From Sulfuricella sp. (GTDB taxonomy: Bacteria; Pseudomonadota; Gammaproteobacteria; Burkholderiales; Sulfuricellaceae): DNA of 14,772 nt. This document shows positions 14,657 through 14,772 of the stretch, in pieces. Under the pieces are notes generated by a model. That model made no database searches. It saw only the letters and a list, made by a program, of their open reading frames with translations, and had not been told where the DNA came from. The DNA is taken from assembly GCA_019911785.1 (NCBI GenBank), contig JAIOJM010000048.1, positions 1 to 14,772 on the forward strand, written 5' to 3'. The position numbers and the translations under genes are program-made. The stretch's first letter is position 1. Every line of letters starts with the position of its first letter.

Positions 14657-14772
14657 TGGAAAGTCTGGCCAATGCAATGACGCCTTTCGTTAGCTATGAC
14701 TGCTCCTTGACAGATAACCCGTCGTTCACGGATCGTACTGGACAGAGTCCGCTTGGGGTCGATAGGGGCCAT

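Overview
The window looks like chromosome of a GC-rich betaproteobacterium, possibly Nitrosomonadales (Gallionella, Sulfuricella or Nitrosomonas relatives). This rests on the gene families and the overall protein style, so the class is fairly safe and the order is a guess. It has three parts: a cytochrome c maturation operon at the left, a middle stretch with an unusual long-helix membrane protein, a tRNA and a cytochrome, and a heavy-metal efflux operon that fills the right half.

Left (1-2115, minus strand): ccmA, ccmB, ccmC and the start of ccmD, each joined to the next by a 4-base ATGA or GTGA overlap. CcmABCD moves haem to the periplasm and loads it onto the chaperone CcmE for covalent attachment to c-type cytochromes. 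A 299-bp AT-rich gap (2116-2414 to the earliest possible start) separates it from the divergent middle genes.

Middle (2436-6684): a 987-residue protein with a small N-terminal domain, a proline-free charged helix of about 459 residues, one membrane segment and a periplasmic AsmA-like domain. It is followed 31 bases later by a small acidic protein of unknown function. Convergent to these is tRNA-Arg(CCG) with its own terminator and promoter. Divergent from the tRNA is a membrane-anchored monohaem cytochrome c5-like protein with a consensus -10 box, good Shine-Dalgarno and strong terminator; as a c-type cytochrome it would itself need the Ccm system. A short lower-GC stretch (6500-6758) holds a possible gene remnant.

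Right (6759-14620, minus strand): a probable single operon in the order CzcI-like His-rich protein, CzcC-type outer-membrane channel, CzcB-type lipoprotein adaptor, CusA/CzcA-type RND pump, a small periplasmic protein with a GHDHG motif, and a DMT/EamA transporter whose last 67 residues contain 24 histidines. The first four are a standard tripartite metal exporter with its accessory. The last two, joined by an ATGA overlap, look like a dedicated metal-handling pair. No metal-responsive regulator lies inside the window. The pump has a VDDA motif in its proton-relay helix instead of the DFG...DGA of true CzcA, so the metal is not settled.

The two most interesting points are the long-helix/AsmA architecture with its small acidic partner, and the GHDHG protein plus His-tailed DMT transporter added to the efflux operon.
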